A DNA stretch of 64,000 bases from Thermoplasmatales archaeon BRNA1 (lineage in GTDB: Archaea > Thermoplasmatota > Thermoplasmata > Methanomassiliicoccales > Methanomethylophilaceae). Shown in pieces: positions 33,732 to 42,777 of this stretch (position 1 is the stretch's first letter; every line of letters starts with the position of its first letter). The notes beneath the pieces are model-generated. The model was not told the origin of the DNA. It ran no database searches and saw only the letters and a program-made list of their open reading frames with translations. Made by a program: the position numbers and the translations under genes. The stretch is from positions 248,001-312,000 of the forward strand of contig CP002916.1 in the NCBI GenBank assembly GCA_000350305.1, given 5' to 3'.

Positions 33732-35123
33732 TTATGCATTCCTGTCTCTGACGATCAGGGAAAGGACGGTTACCAGGATCGCCATGCCTGCGCATACCGC
33801 GGCGGAGGGTACGAAACCGTCGTTGAACACCGATGCGGATACGTCCGCAATGTCCACGCCCCCGGAACCCGAGGCGAAGGTGAACACGGCGACTATCACC
33901 GCCGTTCCGACCGATGCCCCGATGTAGTACCCCTCGTTGGTGAGCGAGGAGGCCATGTCCTGGTCCTCCCCCGCATGCTCCACGAGCCTGGATGCCATGG
34001 GTCCTCCGACGAATGTCCAGCAGAATCCCATGAAGAACATGGCCACGGCGAACACCGCCCACGATATGTCGCGGTTCAGCACGATGAGGATCACATCGGC
34101 GATGAGCATGGATATGCCCGCGCAGGCCGAGAACAGCCTCCTGCCCTTCCTGTCCGACCACTTCCCTATGGGCATCCCGAAGACGACGATTGCCATCCCG
34201 GAGATCATCATGAAAGCGCCGACGGTCAGGGATGTCATATCCAGACACTTCTCGCCGAAGAACGGGAGGAGGTACAGCATCCCCATGTAGGCCGCGTTCA
34301 TCATCATGAGACACAGGAATATCGCCGTGAAGTCCGGCTTGGCGAACATACGTATGTTCAGGAGAGGCCTGTCCGTCCTCCTCTCCGCTGCGATGAAGAG
34401 TGCCAGCATCACGAAGAACAGCACCGCGCATACCGCGGTCAGCAGCCTCAGGTCCGGGTAGGAGACGGTCTCGATGGCAAGTGTCCCCGATGCTATCGCC
34501 CCGCAGAGGGTCACCGCGCCGCGGTAATCCAGGCGGATCCTCCCGCTCTCCTTCCTGGGCGGCAGTGCCCTGAGGACGAGTGGGGCGGCCACCAGGCCGA
34601 TCGGGATGTTGATCAGGAAGCACCAGTGCCAGTCGAAGAATTCCACGATGGCCCCGCCTATGAACGGTCCGACGGCGAATCCCGCCGACCCGCCTATGCT
34701 GACTATGGACAGTCCGAAACCGAGCTTGTTCAGCGGGAGGTACTCCGTGCAGCATTGGGGCGCGGTGGCGCCCATCATCGCGGCACCTATCGCCTGCACC
34801 GCCCTGAACGTCACGAGCATGGCGAAGGAGTCCGAGAGACCGCAGAGGGCGGATCCCGCGATGAATATGAAGATCCCCGCGGCCATGACCTTCCTCACGC
34901 CGATGTCCGCCGATATCCTGGCGAATGCCACCAGGGTCCCGGCCAGGACGACCATGTACACGATGACTATCCACGAGACGGTGGCGGTGTCCACGCCGAG
35001 GTCCATGCCGATGTCGGGGGCCGCGACGTTGACGATGGTACCATCCAGACCGTCCATGAACGTGGCGAACAGCATCACCGCGAAAAGCATCGTGAGGTGG
35101 CGTTTGTCAAGGGCGCATTCCAT
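33732..35123 (-). CDS. Multidrug MFS transporter, DHA2 family, copy 2
   Basis: A 463-aa 14-helix transporter closely related to copy 1 (FMDGLDGTIVNVAAPDIG, RISADIGVRKVMAAG, FIGGAIVEFFDWHWCFLINIPIG). The start chosen is ATG 35123 (MECALDKRH), which aligns with the N-terminus of copy 1 and has GGTGAT just upstream; an in-frame ATG at 35144 overlaps the stop of copy 3 by one base and would add seven residues. The gene is likely co-transcribed with the other two. Confidence 0.8.
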   Translation of the reverse strand: MECALDKRHLTMLFAVMLFATFMDGLDGTIVNVAAPDIGMDLGVDTATVSWIVIVYMVVLAGTLVAFARISADIGVRKVMAAGIFIFIAGSALCGLSDSFAMLVTFRAVQAIGAAMMGATAPQCCTEYLPLNKLGFGLSIVSIGGSAGFAVGPFIGGAIVEFFDWHWCFLINIPIGLVAAPLVLRALPPRKESGRIRLDYRGAVTLCGAIASGTLAIETVSYPDLRLLTAVCAVLFFVMLALFIAAERRTDRPLLNIRMFAKPDFTAIFLCLMMMNAAYMGMLYLLPFFGEKCLDMTSLTVGAFMMISGMAIVVFGMPIGKWSDRKGRRLFSACAGISMLIADVILIVLNRDISWAVFAVAMFFMGFCWTFVGGPMASRLVEHAGEDQDMASSLTNEGYYIGASVGTAVIVAVFTFASGSGGVDIADVSASVFNDGFVPSAAVCAGMAILVTVLSLIVRDRNA

Positions 35124-35143
35124 CGGATCACCGAAGGGGTTCA

Positions 35144-36628
35144 TCAGATATGGTGGTGACGGCCGGGGCCGGGGAGATCCTCGATCACGAGCTCCCCCTC
35201 GACCCTGTGTTCCCCGAAGATGGGCTCAATGGTGACCTTCCTCTTCCTGTCCTTCACGATGAGGGCCAGGGCGCCCACGGCGAGGGCGCACAGGGCGAGG
35301 AAGAGCATCGCGGGCTCGAATCCCGCGATGAAGTTCTCGTCCGGCACATCGAAGATGTCCATCCCGATGGAGTCGGAGAAGGTCGTGAAGATCAGCGACG
35401 CCAGTGCGGCACCACTCACGCCTCCGATGTTGTAGGCCATGTTGGTGAGGGAGGAGGCCATGTTCCTCTCCTCGCGGGCGTGCTCCACGAGCCTGGAACC
35501 CATAGGTCCGCCGACGAAGGCCCATCCGAGTCCGATTCCGAGGAGGAGTATGAGCAGGGTCGTGCGGCTCATGCCGTCCGCGAGGATGTAGTACAGAAGG
35601 AACACCAGTCCCATTATCATGCCGGCGCAGGCACAGAACACCTTCCTCCCCCTCCTGTCCGACAGGCGTGCGATGGGGATGCCGAGTATCGTGGTGACCA
35701 TCGCGCCAGCCAGGAGGTACTCTCCCATCTCCAGGGCGGACATGTCGAGGTAGACCTCTCCGAAGAACGGCAGCAGATACGTTGCTCCGGTGTAGGCCAG
35801 GTTCATTCCCGCAAGGCAGAGGAAGAGGACTATGAAGTCGAAGTGGAGCAGCATCTTCATGTTGAGCAGCGGGTTCTCCGCCCCCCACTCCGCGAGGATG
35901 AAGAGAAGCAGAAGCGCGGAGCAGGAGATCCCGGACATGACCGCGAACACCCACATGCCCGCGTGGGGCAGGAGCTCCAGGGACAGGATTCCCATGAAGA
36001 TTGCCGTGCACAGGAATCCCGCTCCGAGATAGTCGAAGTCCACCAGTCTGCCGACGGTCTCGTCCCTGAGCGCCTTCATGAGCAGCGGGACGCAGAGCAT
36101 TCCGACGGGTATGTTGATGAGGAAGATGAGGTGCCATGTCGAATACTCCATGATCAGTCCGCCGACGAACGGTCCGATAGCGTATCCGAAACCGGTACCG
36201 ACGGTGAGGATGGAGAGGCTGAATCCCAGGCGCGACGGGGGCATGTATATGGTGCAGACCATGGGCGCTGTGGCGGCGAGGGCGGCACCGCCGATGGCCT
36301 GTATCGCCCTGGAGAATATGAGGAACCAATAGGTGGGAGATATCGCGCACATGAGGGATCCGATCGTGAACACTGCGATACCGAACGGGAGGACCCTCTT
36401 GACCCCCGTGTCGGCTGCAATCTTGGCGAATACCATGAGGCTGCAGGCGAGCACCATGAGGTATATGACGGACACCCACGACACCGTGGCTATGTCCACA
36501 TCGAAGACCGTGCCCATCTCGGGCAGGGCGACGTTGGTGATGCTCGAATCCAACCCGTTCATGAACATGGTGAAGAAAACCACGCCCACGAGGATGATGA
36601 GGTTGGAACGGCCTAACTCAGTGCTCAC
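35144..36628 (-). CDS. Multidrug MFS transporter, DHA2 family, copy 3
   Basis: About 494 aa, 14 helices, with FMNGLDSSITNVALPEMG, KIAADTGVKRVLPFG and IGPFVGGLIMEYSTWHLIFLINIPVG. It ends with a charged tail including a His pair. No ATG lies at the start; GTG at 36628 (MSTELGRSN) aligns with the other copies, and TTG at 36637 is an alternative. It is the first gene of the transporter run. Two ATATTCGGA repeats and a CGAA-N4-TTCG palindrome lie upstream. Confidence 0.75.
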   Translation of the reverse strand: MSTELGRSNLIILVGVVFFTMFMNGLDSSITNVALPEMGTVFDVDIATVSWVSVIYLMVLACSLMVFAKIAADTGVKRVLPFGIAVFTIGSLMCAISPTYWFLIFSRAIQAIGGAALAATAPMVCTIYMPPSRLGFSLSILTVGTGFGYAIGPFVGGLIMEYSTWHLIFLINIPVGMLCVPLLMKALRDETVGRLVDFDYLGAGFLCTAIFMGILSLELLPHAGMWVFAVMSGISCSALLLLFILAEWGAENPLLNMKMLLHFDFIVLFLCLAGMNLAYTGATYLLPFFGEVYLDMSALEMGEYLLAGAMVTTILGIPIARLSDRRGRKVFCACAGMIMGLVFLLYYILADGMSRTTLLILLLGIGLGWAFVGGPMGSRLVEHAREERNMASSLTNMAYNIGGVSGAALASLIFTTFSDSIGMDIFDVPDENFIAGFEPAMLFLALCALAVGALALIVKDRKRKVTIEPIFGEHRVEGELVIEDLPGPGRHHHI

Positions 36629-36637
36629 GATATTCAA

Positions 36638-36701
36638 TACCTTTATATTCGGATAAGTAGAAACTTACGAACATATTCGGATGATAAATAACGCTGGCTA
36701 C
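36638..36701 (-). promoter_or_regulatory. Promoter-operator region of the transporter run
   Basis: A 64-bp stretch with an ATATTCGGA direct repeat (36645-36653 and 36673-36681) and the inverted repeat CGAA-CATA-TTCG within 36668-36680. Likely binding place for a repressor of the drug pumps; the regulator is unknown. Confidence 0.5.
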
Positions 36702-37958
36702 TTAAACAAGGTTCAAAACGCATGGGATGATTATACATCCAACGAGACAGACCCTCCCTATGCCCAGATTCGGCGGGATCATGCCTATCCCGGAGCACAC
36801 GGAGAGCACCGCGAGACCCCACGGGCCGGTGAATACGAACACCAGTGCGGCGACGAGGACCAGGACGGCGTTCCCGAGGGTCTCGGCGGGTATGCGGTCC
36901 ACGATCCCGATCATCATCTTGCCTGCACGGACGGTCACGGCGTATCCCGCGGCGGAGGCCAGGGCGATGCTCAGGAGTATCAGGACGAACGGTTCGGAGC
37001 AGAACCCCTGCAGCCCGTCTCCGAGCATCTCCCCCACTGATATGGCGGTGCCTGACCTCCCCTTTCCGGAGACGGAGAGGGTGACCACCGAGAATATAGC
37101 GGTGACCGTCCCTATGCTCCCGGTCAGGGAGATGAACGATGCCGGGTCCTTCTCCTCCGAGAACGCGGCGGTGATGGTGGCGCCCGTGGTGGCGGTGATC
37201 CCGGGGAACCAGCCCGCGACCAGTCCCGTGGCGACCCCTCTGATCCCGGGGAGGATGCCCACAGGATCCTTGACATCGTCGGTCTGGGGAGGCAGAAGAC
37301 CCTGTGTACTCTTCTCCAGCAGCGGAGGGATCCCGAACAGTCCCGCCAGCATCGGGAAGAGGAGGGTGCCCTCCCCGAACAGTCCGTGAGACGGGATCCC
37401 CATGTCCATGACCGCGCACCCGACCGCTCCGGACAGGAGGAGCATGGCCGCCGTCCGTATCTTCCCGGGGGAGGTCAGTACTACCGTTCCCAGGGCCACG
37501 AGGAGCACCCCGAGGGTCATGGGGTCGATGAGATCCTCCCCGCCGTGGAGCATGATCCACTGGAGTGGGACAGCGAGGGCTACCGCGCATGCCGCCCCGA
37601 CGGCGGAACCTATCGCAGCCGCACGGACGGCTACCATCCCCTTCCCCTGCGACACGAGGAGATGCCCCGGCAGTACCGACAACGCCTCGTCGGGATCGGG
37701 GGCACCGATGAAGACCGACGGGACGAAGTCCACGAAGGAATGCACAGTGGCGGCCGCCATGATGCAGCACGATATCAGGACAGCGGAGTCTAGCCCTCCG
37801 AACTCATCCCCTAGGAAGGAGACGGCCGCGGGATGCAGGGCGACCATCACGGAGGCAGCGGTGTTAACATGGATCCCGGGGACCAATCCCGTGAACGTCC
37901 CAACCAGGGTCCCCAATCCAGCGGCGGCGAGGATCAGAAGAAGGATGTCCGGCCCCAT
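36702..37958 (-). CDS. TctA-like tripartite transporter membrane protein (DUF112)
   Basis: A 418-aa integral membrane protein with about 10-12 helices. The Gly-rich signature GTFTGLVPGIHVNTAAS (about 20-36) and the inverted second signature LVAGWFPGITATTGATITAAF place it in the TctA/DUF112 family of large permease subunits for tricarboxylates. No TctB or TctC partner is nearby, and the archaeal DUF112 branch may act alone. Start is ATG 37958. Confidence 0.8.
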   Translation of the reverse strand: MGPDILLLILAAAGLGTLVGTFTGLVPGIHVNTAASVMVALHPAAVSFLGDEFGGLDSAVLISCCIMAAATVHSFVDFVPSVFIGAPDPDEALSVLPGHLLVSQGKGMVAVRAAAIGSAVGAACAVALAVPLQWIMLHGGEDLIDPMTLGVLLVALGTVVLTSPGKIRTAAMLLLSGAVGCAVMDMGIPSHGLFGEGTLLFPMLAGLFGIPPLLEKSTQGLLPPQTDDVKDPVGILPGIRGVATGLVAGWFPGITATTGATITAAFSEEKDPASFISLTGSIGTVTAIFSVVTLSVSGKGRSGTAISVGEMLGDGLQGFCSEPFVLILLSIALASAAGYAVTVRAGKMMIGIVDRIPAETLGNAVLVLVAALVFVFTGPWGLAVLSVCSGIGMIPPNLGIGRVCLVGCIIIPCVLNLV

Positions 37959-38003
37959 GCAGGGCCCTTCGGCATCCCAGTAGATAAAACTCGGACACTA
38001 CAG

Positions 38004-38576
38004 TTAGTTTCCGACCAGTTCGCAGTGGACCTTGCGGTCGTCGTCCACGTAGACGTTGACCAGGGTCTTGACGCGGATGCCAGTCTCCCTTTCCACGATG
38101 TCCGCACCGCCCTTCTTGTCCACGGGGATGACGACATCCACGATCTCCGCGCCGATCTCGTCCCTGAGGGCCCTGATGAGCGCGATGAGGGTCCCTCCGG
38201 TGCTGACCACGTCGTCTATGATGACCACGCGGTCCCCCATGTTTATGCCGTCGATGTGCATCACGGATTTAGAGTACCCGGTGTTCTGCTCGATCTCCAC
38301 CTCTCCGGGGAGCCCGTATTTCTTCTTGCGGATCACGGAGTACGGGATCCCCTTATCCAAGGATACGGGAATCGCGAGAGGGATGCCCATGGCCTCCGGG
38401 GCGGCGATGACGTCGCACTCCAGGTCCGAGACGTCCTCGATCCAGGAGATCACCTCTTTCAGAACGGCTGGGTCCATCTTGGGCACGCCGTCGGTGAGCG
38501 GGTGGACGAAGTACGGGTAGCCGTTGCGGTCCACCACGGGGGAAGCTTCGATGCTGGATACAAGGAGTTCGTACAT
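38004..38576 (-). CDS. hpt: Hypoxanthine/guanine phosphoribosyltransferase
   Basis: A 190-aa type I phosphoribosyltransferase of the archaeal HptA group. The PRPP loop VVIIDDVVSTGGTLIALIRAL (about 119-139) has its DD and TGGT. MYELLVSSIEASPVVDRNGYPYFVHPLTDGVPKMDP matches the archaeal N-terminus. It salvages hypoxanthine to IMP (and perhaps guanine to GMP). Start ATG 38576; the frame is open another seven codons. Divergent from tyrS. Confidence 0.88.
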   Translation of the reverse strand: MYELLVSSIEASPVVDRNGYPYFVHPLTDGVPKMDPAVLKEVISWIEDVSDLECDVIAAPEAMGIPLAIPVSLDKGIPYSVIRKKKYGLPGEVEIEQNTGYSKSVMHIDGINMGDRVVIIDDVVSTGGTLIALIRALRDEIGAEIVDVVIPVDKKGGADIVERETGIRVKTLVNVYVDDDRKVHCELVGN

Positions 38577-38624
38577 CGGGACGGGTATGGCAATCAATGC
38601 ATAAAAACCACTTCATGTCCCCAA

Positions 38625-38657
38625 TTTTTATAATGGGAGTGTAATCACGCGCGTGAT
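38625..38657 (+). promoter_or_regulatory. tyrS promoter with a 14-bp palindrome
   Basis: A TATA box (TTTTTATAATG, about 38625-38635) lies about 30 bases before the tyrS ATG. The perfect palindrome ATCACGC/GCGTGAT spans 38644-38657, overlapping the expected transcription start and ending four bases before the ATG. A regulator binding there would block transcription. Confidence 0.6.
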
Positions 38658-38661
38658 AACC

Positions 38662-39804
38662 ATGGACGTAGAAGAGCGCATTGCCCTTGTCAAGAGACTT
38701 GCGATGGAGGTCGTCAACGAGGACGAGCTCCGCGAACTGTTCAAGACCAAGGAGCAGCCGCTCGCCTATATCGGGTTCGAGCCTTCCGGACTCGTCCACC
38801 TCGGATGGGCGCTGGTCACCACCAAGATCAGGGACCTCTGCGAAGCAGGGTTCAAGGTCATCATCTTCTGGGCCGACTGGCACGCCTACATCAACGACAA
38901 GCTCGGCGGCGAGATCGAAAACATCCGCGCCTGCGCGAGGTACATGGAGGACTGCTTCGTCGCCCTCGGCGTCCCCAGGGACAAGGTCGAGTTCCGCTAC
39001 GCCAGCGAGATCCTGGACGACATCGACTACTGGGAGAAGCTCATCAAGATCGGAAAGGTCACCTCCCTCCTGAGGATCAAGAGGGCCATGACCATCATGG
39101 GAAGGAAGGAGGACGAGGCCGACCTCGACTCCTCCAAGGTTATCTACCCCCTGATGCAGGCCACCGACATCTTCCATATGGGGATCGACCTCGCCTACGC
39201 CGGGATCGACCAGAGGAGGGCGAACATGCTCGCCCGCGATGCCGCCGACAAGCTGGGATGGAAGAAGCCCCTGGCACTCCACACCCCGCTCATCCCCGGA
39301 CTCAAGGGGAACAGCAGGATGAACGTCGACGGGGTCAAGGCTGTCGAGAAGGTCGAGGTCTGCAGGACCGGCGAGGGTATCGAGAAGCAGTCCGAGGGAA
39401 TGATCGAGATGAAGATGTCCAAGTCTGACCCATCCTCGTCCATCAGGATCCACGACACCCCCGATGAGATCCGCCAGAAGATTAAGAAGGCGTTCTGCCC
39501 GCCGGAGAAGGAGCAGGAGAGCGTCAACCCCATCCTCATGATGTCCAAGTACATCATCTTCCCCAGGATTGGGAGGATGGACATCGAGCGCCCCGAGAAG
39601 TACGGAGGCAACGTCTCCTTCGACTCCTACGAGGCCCTCACCGATGCCTACTTCGGAGGGAAGCTCAGTCCCGTCGACCTCAAGACCGGGGCGGCCGACG
39701 GACTCATCAGGTGCCTCGAGCCGGTCCAGAAGTTCTTCGAGGAGCACCCGGAGAACCACCAGAAGATGGTGGAGATCATGGCCTCCGTCAAGAAGCTCCG
39801 CTGA
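38662..39804 (+). CDS. tyrS: Tyrosyl-tRNA synthetase
   Basis: A 380-aa class I aminoacyl-tRNA synthetase of the archaeal TyrRS type. The HIGH-like motif is SGLVHLGW (about 46-53), the tyrosine pocket YIGFEPSG, and the KMSKS motif is MKMSKSD (about 252-258). The start is ATG 38662, just after the palindrome; a GTG at 38653 is an alternative in-frame start. The cognate tRNA-Tyr is elsewhere in this window (11379-11490). Confidence 0.95.
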   Translation: MDVEERIALVKRLAMEVVNEDELRELFKTKEQPLAYIGFEPSGLVHLGWALVTTKIRDLCEAGFKVIIFWADWHAYINDKLGGEIENIRACARYMEDCFVALGVPRDKVEFRYASEILDDIDYWEKLIKIGKVTSLLRIKRAMTIMGRKEDEADLDSSKVIYPLMQATDIFHMGIDLAYAGIDQRRANMLARDAADKLGWKKPLALHTPLIPGLKGNSRMNVDGVKAVEKVEVCRTGEGIEKQSEGMIEMKMSKSDPSSSIRIHDTPDEIRQKIKKAFCPPEKEQESVNPILMMSKYIIFPRIGRMDIERPEKYGGNVSFDSYEALTDAYFGGKLSPVDLKTGAADGLIRCLEPVQKFFEEHPENHQKMVEIMASVKKLR

Positions 39805-39816
39805 AAACAATCATTC

Positions 39817-39833
39817 CCCGCCCTCACGGCGGG
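39817..39833. terminator. Hairpin between tyrS and the convergent DHH gene
   Basis: CCCGCC/GGCGGG stem (39817-39822 and 39828-39833), 12 bases past the tyrS stop, with a T-rich stretch after it on the + strand (cactttctt). Confidence 0.6.
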
Positions 39834-39851
39834 TCACTTTCTTCAAAAATC

Positions 39852-40844
39852 TCAGTGCCTGCTGAAGATGCCGGGGTTCTCGGCCTCCATGCGGGCCTTG
39901 ATCTCCCTGAACTGCTGCATGGTCTTCTGCATGCACATGTTGCACATGGCTTCCGCATCCCCGACGCCGGTCATCCCGGCGGCGCCTCCGTGGCCCCCTC
40001 CGTCGGTGTCGGTCTCGGTGGAGAGCTCCCCCATCATGGCATCGAGCTTCACGCCTCTCCTGACCATCTCCTGGGTGGCCCTTCCGGACACGCGGAACTC
40101 GTCCTCCCTCTGGGATCCGACGAACACGACGTCCGCGCCGGATGCGAGGAGTGCCCTGCACGATGCGGCCTCGAAGGACGAGCCGTAGGACACCGCCACG
40201 ATCATGTCGCCGCAGCGGTCGAACTTGGACCTTCCGATGGCCTTCATGGCAGCCATCCTCTCGCTCATGTTTACGGGTGCGCGGGTGAGGAGCATGGCCT
40301 CATCCATGTGGATGTCGCAGGAGTCCATGATGTCGGCGAACGCCCTGAGGCATCTGGAGTCCGCGAACTGGAAGTGTCCGGAATCGGTGATGATCCCGCC
40401 GATGATGGCGAGCCCCGCCTGACGTGAGAGTTCCACTCCCGCATCCCTGATGATGTCCAGGACGATCTCGCAGCAGGAGGTCCTGGAATCGTCGCACCAG
40501 AAATCCATCCCCTCCCACTTCCCGGTGGGGGAGTGGTGGTCGATGACCAGACAGTCCCGGGGCAGGACGACGCTGTCGTTCTGCAGTTGCTCGGGGGATG
40601 ACGAATCGACGACGATCACGAGGTCGTAGGAGGAGAGGTCCGCGGCGTCCAGGATGGGGATGTCCATCTTGTCGGCGACCATCCTCGCGATTCTGTCGAC
40701 CCCGGCGGGAGCGAAGATGTCCGCCTCCGGGAAGGAGCACCTAAGGGCGTAGGCGGAGCCTATGGCGTCCATGTCCGCGTTGCCGTGGACCAGGATGACC
40801 TTCCTCTCCGCCCCGAGCCTTTCGATGATGTGTCCGGTGTCCAT
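39852..40844 (-). CDS. DHH/DHHA1 family phosphoesterase
   Basis: A 330-aa RecJ-like phosphoesterase. HGNADMDAIGSAYAL (about 20-34) is the DHH-family motif I, IDHHSPTG (about 100-107) is the signature DHH, and GGHGGAAGM is the DHHA1-type C-terminal substrate loop. Relatives degrade nano-RNA, pAp or cyclic dinucleotides, or have a GAN-like role in archaeal replisomes; the specific role is undetermined. Start ATG 40844. Positioned between convergent tyrS and the prefoldin operon end. Confidence 0.8.
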   Translation of the reverse strand: MDTGHIIERLGAERKVILVHGNADMDAIGSAYALRCSFPEADIFAPAGVDRIARMVADKMDIPILDAADLSSYDLVIVVDSSSPEQLQNDSVVLPRDCLVIDHHSPTGKWEGMDFWCDDSRTSCCEIVLDIIRDAGVELSRQAGLAIIGGIITDSGHFQFADSRCLRAFADIMDSCDIHMDEAMLLTRAPVNMSERMAAMKAIGRSKFDRCGDMIVAVSYGSSFEAASCRALLASGADVVFVGSQREDEFRVSGRATQEMVRRGVKLDAMMGELSTETDTDGGGHGGAAGMTGVGDAEAMCNMCMQKTMQQFREIKARMEAENPGIFSRH

Positions 40845-40917
40845 GCTCTCTCCTTCGCTCGGTATAGTCGTTAATGGGTATTAACAGACTCGGTCTGCAA
40901 CGGGTGTGGAAAAGGGA

Positions 40918-40936
40918 GGCACCCCCGGGGGGTGCC
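40918..40936 (-). terminator. Hairpin terminating the exosome-prefoldin operon
   Basis: GGCACCCC/GGGGTGCC stem, ten bases past the prefoldin stop; reading leftwards it is followed by TCCCTTTTCC. Confidence 0.6.
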
Positions 40937-40945
40937 GTGAATGGT

Positions 40946-41320
40946 TTACTCGTCGTCCTCGTCGTCGCGGCGGGGAGCAGGGGCGTTGCCCATGGCGGTG
41001 TTGATGGAGTTGCTGAGGGCCTCTGCCTTCTGGCGGAGGCTGTCCTCCTGGTTCTTGAATCCCCTGACCCTGATCTCCATGGTCTCGAGGCTCTCCTCCA
41101 TGTCGGCCGCGAGGGACTCCTTGTCGTCGACCTTGATCAGAAGGGTCCCGACGTTGCGGTAGACGTCGCCGGTCGCCTTCTTCAGCTCCTCGACAGTGCG
41201 CTGGAGCTCCTTCATCTGGGATTCCATCTGGATCCTCTGGGCCGTGGCGGTCTGGAGCTGCTGCTGCAGCTGCTGGTACTGGGTGATCTGGTTCTGAAGC
41301 TGGGGGCTGATTCCGTTCAT
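40946..41320 (-). CDS. pfdB: Prefoldin subunit beta
   Basis: A 124-aa coiled-coil protein. Heptad helices (QNQITQYQQLQQQLQTATAQRIQMESQM) at the N-terminus, a beta-hairpin around VYRNVGTLLIKVD, and a second helix, then an acidic tail DDEDDE. It joins alpha subunits to form the archaeal hexameric chaperone that hands nascent proteins to the thermosome. Start ATG 41320 overlaps the pcc1 stop by four bases. Last gene of the superoperon. Confidence 0.92.
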   Translation of the reverse strand: MNGISPQLQNQITQYQQLQQQLQTATAQRIQMESQMKELQRTVEELKKATGDVYRNVGTLLIKVDDKESLAADMEESLETMEIRVRGFKNQEDSLRQKAEALSNSINTAMGNAPAPRRDDEDDE

Positions 41321-41556
41321 TTGGATTCCTTCGTAATCCTGTCGATGTCTTCCGTAATCGTGATGCACTCGAGGAAGGAGTTGACCGCCGCTCTCATGGA
41401 GGTGGTGTCCGCGGCCTCTATCTCAAGGACCGCGTCGCCTTCTTCGGTGTAAATGCGGGACTTCGTCCTGGGGAGGTCGCGTCTGACCTCGGGTTCGAGG
41501 GCGGATACGGCGGCGCCGGAGGTATCCGACGCCAGCCTCAGGACGGCTGTAGGCAT
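41317..41556 (-). CDS. pcc1: KEOPS complex subunit Pcc1
   Basis: A 79-aa protein of the Pcc1/CTAG family: MPTAVLRLASDTSGAAVSAL, then LEIEAADTTSMRAAVNSFLECITITEDI. It dimerises and binds tRNA within KEOPS, which makes N6-threonylcarbamoyladenosine on tRNA. It lies between rpoP and the prefoldin beta gene, one base from the rpoP stop, a conserved archaeal arrangement. Confidence 0.88.
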   Translation of the reverse strand: MPTAVLRLASDTSGAAVSALEPEVRRDLPRTKSRIYTEEGDAVLEIEAADTTSMRAAVNSFLECITITEDIDRITKESK

Positions 41557-41557
41557 C

Positions 41558-41692
41558 TCAGTCAGACTTCAGGGTCTTCTTGATGTTGGGCCTTTCCTTG
41601 ATGAAGATCTTGGAGCCGCATTTGTCGCACTGGAGACCCATCGTGTTGGTGTTCACGATGGTCTCGCCGCACTTGGCGCATCTGTACTGCAT
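41558..41692 (-). CDS. rpoP: DNA-directed RNA polymerase subunit P
   Basis: A 44-aa zinc-ribbon subunit (Rpc10): MQYRCAKCGETIVNTNTMGL then CDKCGSKIFIKERP. The zinc ligands are the two CxxC motifs. It lies between L37Ae and pcc1, as in many archaea. Confidence 0.93.
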   Translation of the reverse strand: MQYRCAKCGETIVNTNTMGLQCDKCGSKIFIKERPNIKKTLKSD

Positions 41693-41709
41693 TCGGATCA
41701 CCGATATGC

Positions 41710-41988
41710 TCACTCTTCGAGGGCCTCGACGGGAGCAGCGGCTCCCTTGACGACGCCGGTGGTCTTCTTGACCCTGGGGCTGTAGGCCTCGGCTGCGAAC
41801 TTGTATCCGCAGTGCCTGCACTCCCAGATTCCGGCGGAGACCCTGGTGACGGATGCGTGGTGGCACGTGGGGCACTCGTGCTTCATCTTCTGGTGGGCCT
41901 CGATGGATTTGACCCTGTTGCGGACGACGACACCGTACCTGGCGCCGAACCTTCCTGCGGTTCCTGCTTTCTGAGTTCTCTTTGACAT
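41710..41988 (-). CDS. rpl37ae: Ribosomal protein L37Ae
   Basis: A 92-aa zinc-ribbon large-subunit protein: MSKRTQKAGTAGRFGARYG, Zn ligands CPTC and CRHC. It follows rrp42 by 6 bases in the superoperon. Confidence 0.95.
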   Translation of the reverse strand: MSKRTQKAGTAGRFGARYGVVVRNRVKSIEAHQKMKHECPTCHHASVTRVSAGIWECRHCGYKFAAEAYSPRVKKTTGVVKGAAAPVEALEE

Positions 41989-41994
41989 TTCTAA

Positions 41995-42777
41995 TCACCC
42001 GATGATTGATCTGATCTTGTTGCCTATCTCGACGGCGCGGTCGAGGCAGAGGGACAGGTCTCCCCTGGTTATGGATCCCCTTCCGCCCTTCTGCATTGCA
42101 CGGTAGTTGCCGTTCTCGTCGGTGGTGACGGTCAGGCGGGCCGTGGCTATGGCCTCTTCGTCAAAATTAGGGTCTACTATTAAATCATTGCCTATTTTGT
42201 GCTCGGTGACCGAGATGGGGAGGCAGGTGACGGGCAGGGGCTCGTCGTCCTTCTCCATGTCGGGGAAGTACTGCTTCCAGGGGATGGTCGCGGTCCTCAG
42301 CGCGCACACGGAGGCGATGGTGGCGGCATCGAACAGGTTGCCGTCGTGGTTGATGGCGTACAGGTCGAGGAAGACCATCCAGATGGACTCGCCTTCCTTG
42401 ATGCACAGCTTCTTGACGTCGATCATTCCGGACTCGCGGATACCGCGGTCCACGACACGTGCCATTTCGATGGCGTTCTCGTCCGGCGGTCCGGGCTCGA
42501 ACATGGGGTGTGCCATGGGCAGCAGCTCCATTCCGGTGGTGAGGGTTCCGTCTCCGGGGGCGTCCGGGTAGGGGACTCCGGGGACGATCTTGACACCGGC
42601 CATGACGACGGTGTCCCCGAGCTCGACGCGGGCGGACCCGTCGGCGGACTCGATGAGGCCGGTCTCGACCTTGATGCTCCTGAACTCGTCGAGCTGGCGT
42701 CCGTCCTCCCTCCTGCCCTCGGCGAGGAGGTTGAGGAGGTGGTCCCTCCTGATCTGTGAAACGATGGGGGTGCTCAT
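41995..42777 (-). CDS. rrp42: Exosome complex subunit Rrp42
   Basis: A 260-aa RNase PH-fold subunit without catalytic Asp residues. Start MSTPIVSQIRRDHLLNLL; DGRQLDEFRSIKVETGLIE and LFDAATIASVCAL are typical. With Rrp41 it forms the hexameric ring of the archaeal exosome. ATG 42777 overlaps the rrp41 stop by four bases; the longer frame upstream is inside rrp41. Confidence 0.94.
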   Translation of the reverse strand: MSTPIVSQIRRDHLLNLLAEGRREDGRQLDEFRSIKVETGLIESADGSARVELGDTVVMAGVKIVPGVPYPDAPGDGTLTTGMELLPMAHPMFEPGPPDENAIEMARVVDRGIRESGMIDVKKLCIKEGESIWMVFLDLYAINHDGNLFDAATIASVCALRTATIPWKQYFPDMEKDDEPLPVTCLPISVTEHKIGNDLIVDPNFDEEAIATARLTVTTDENGNYRAMQKGGRGSITRGDLSLCLDRAVEIGNKIRSIIG

